A stretch of 5,546 nucleotides of DNA from DASTGO01 sp035719045 (GTDB taxonomy: Bacteria; Actinomycetota; Actinomycetes; Actinomycetales; Kineosporiaceae). Below the pieces are notes generated by a model. The model saw nothing but the letters and a program-made list of their open reading frames with translations, did not search any database and was not told the DNA's origin. Location of the stretch: NCBI GenBank assembly GCA_035719045.1, contig DASTGO010000485.1, forward strand, positions 1-5,546. The letters run 5' to 3'. Positions 5,157-5,546 of this stretch are shown here, one piece after another (the stretch's first letter is position 1; the number at the start of each line of letters is the position of its first letter). A program made the translations under genes and the position numbers.

Positions 5157-5175
5157 GGCCGGTCGCTCTCCGGCC
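5157..5175 (-). promoter_or_regulatory. Leader hairpin A, loop AGAGCGA
   Basis: A perfect 6-bp stem (5157-5162 with 5170-5175), extendable with one bulged base, encloses AGAGCGA on the mRNA strand. It begins about 4 nt after the start site predicted from promoter P1 and ends 29 nt before GTG 5127. Confidence 0.84.
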
Positions 5176-5183
5176 CACTGCTG

Positions 5184-5213
5184 ACTTTAGACAGGGTACG
5201 GACTTGCGGTCAA
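5184..5213 (-). promoter_or_regulatory. Sigma70-type promoter P1
   Basis: On the minus strand TTGACC (5213-5208) and TAAAGT (5189-5184) are separated by 18 bp, predicting a start near 5178-5179. It shares with P2 both hexamers, the spacer length, the 18-base block CGTACCCTGTCTAAAGTC and a similar initial transcribed region. It lies in a locally AT-richer stretch of an otherwise GC-rich window. Confidence 0.8.
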
Positions 5214-5411
5214 TGGTTCACGCGCACGCGCGACAAAGACCCCTGCACAAACTGACCACCCGCGCGCCGCGCTGCCCGTTGCATGCTGGGCTTCATGTAG
5301 GGGTGTCCGCCCTGGTCGGGGCGGGTGCGGTGGGTTGCATGCTGGTCGGCCAGCCGTCCGGGTTGTGGGGTTCACCGGACAGGGGGTCGCGCCCTGGTGG
5401 AGGCTGCCCGG
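5214..5411. other. Intergenic region between divergent genes
   Basis: This stretch (about 200 bp beyond promoter P1) separates minus-strand genes from a plus-strand gene. It holds the 12-bp direct repeat described separately, a 6-bp inverted repeat at 5307-5312/5319-5324 between the two repeat copies, and another at 5356-5361/5375-5380. I found no convincing plus-strand -35/-10 pair and no RNA gene. Confidence 0.5.
5278..5345. repeat. 12-bp direct repeat pair
   Basis: GTTGCATGCTGG occurs at 5278-5289 and again at 5334-5345, 56 bp apart (start to start), both in the same orientation, each containing the palindrome GCATGC. They lie upstream of the plus-strand membrane protein gene and could be binding sites for a regulator. 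No third copy was seen in the window. Confidence 0.55.
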
Positions 5412-5546
5412 ATGCGGCGGATCATCCTCGGGGTCGGCGGGACCCTCATCGCGGCCGGGCTACTGGCTGGCCTGTTCCCCCTGTCCTGGCATGGCGTGTC
5501 CTGCGGGACCGGCTGGGTGAAGACCAGCGCGGCGCGGGACGCGGAC
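5412..5546 (+). CDS. Small membrane protein, partial (C-terminus beyond right edge)
   Basis: ATG 5412 has GGAGG 8 nt upstream, and the frame stays open for 45 codons to the window edge. An in-frame GTG at 5397 is possible but lacks a good site. The N-terminus MRR is followed by a hydrophobic helix (about residues 4-23, IILGVGGTLIAAGLLAGLFP), then SWHGVSCGTGW. Short actinobacterial and actinophage membrane proteins often show this layout: Arg-Arg, one helix, then a (D/H)GVxCG motif just outside the membrane. A second helix may follow beyond the edge. It is the only plus-strand gene, divergent from the ten minus-strand genes, so it marks the boundary of a transcription unit. Function unknown. 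Confidence 0.72.
   Translation, partial: MRRIILGVGGTLIAAGLLAGLFPLSWHGVSCGTGWVKTSAARDAD

Noticed and set aside
681..5175. CRISPR array or tandem repeat family
   Set aside because: The repeated units share only loop and pairing, are 500-1400 bp apart in most cases, and have genes rather than spacers between them.
5187..5375. 62-aa minus-strand frame in the intergenic region
   Set aside because: No ribosome site, biased composition, and its end lies inside promoter P1.
1..5546. tRNA or rRNA genes
   Set aside because: No cloverleaf with a TTCRA-type arm or ribosomal RNA sequence was recognised on either strand.

Overview
The window is GC-rich, densely packed and almost entirely transcribed from the minus strand. 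Short genes sit close together, with GTGA stop/start overlaps, strong GGAGG-type ribosome sites, frequent GTG starts and one TTG start. Base composition, protein style (Ala/Arg/Asp-rich, mostly small unknowns) and a MazG-like protein of a kind common in actinobacterial viruses suggest an actinobacteriophage, prophage or related mobile element. No structural, integrase or replication gene is present to settle which. Reading in transcription order (right to left), there are ten minus-strand genes, plus one divergent plus-strand gene cut by the right edge.

Layout. At 5412-5546 (+) is the start of a small membrane protein. The 5128-5411 intergenic region holds a 12-bp direct repeat and a sigma70-type promoter (5184-5213, minus). 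This promoter should drive an acidic 154-aa protein (4663-5127), an 83-aa helical protein (4334-4585) and an overlapping 62-aa beta-rich protein (4170-4358). A second, nearly identical promoter (4144-4173) overlaps the stop codon of the 62-aa gene. It should drive the rest: a 200-aa protein (3495-4097), a 287-aa protein that shares a domain with it (2550-3413), a one-helix membrane peptide (2232-2372), a coupled trio of 98, 148 and 233 aa (2174-737), and a MazG-like protein starting at TTG 655 and running off the left edge.

The main discovery is a family of seven intergenic hairpins. Each has a perfectly paired GC-rich stem of 5 to 15 bp whose sequence differs from copy to copy. Each has a 7-nt loop reading NGAGCGA on the mRNA strand. 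Every gene that is not coupled to or overlapping its upstream neighbour has one in its leader. In six of seven the stem ends 20-29 nt before the start codon, just upstream of the ribosome site. In the two promoter-proximal copies the hairpin lies within the first few nucleotides of the predicted transcript. Variable but compensating stems with an invariant loop are what a protein-recognised or otherwise functional RNA element looks like, so this may be an undescribed post-transcriptional control or mRNA-stability system of this element.

Most protein functions remain unknown. Only the MazG-like call rests on recognised family features, and even there a metal-ligand residue is changed.
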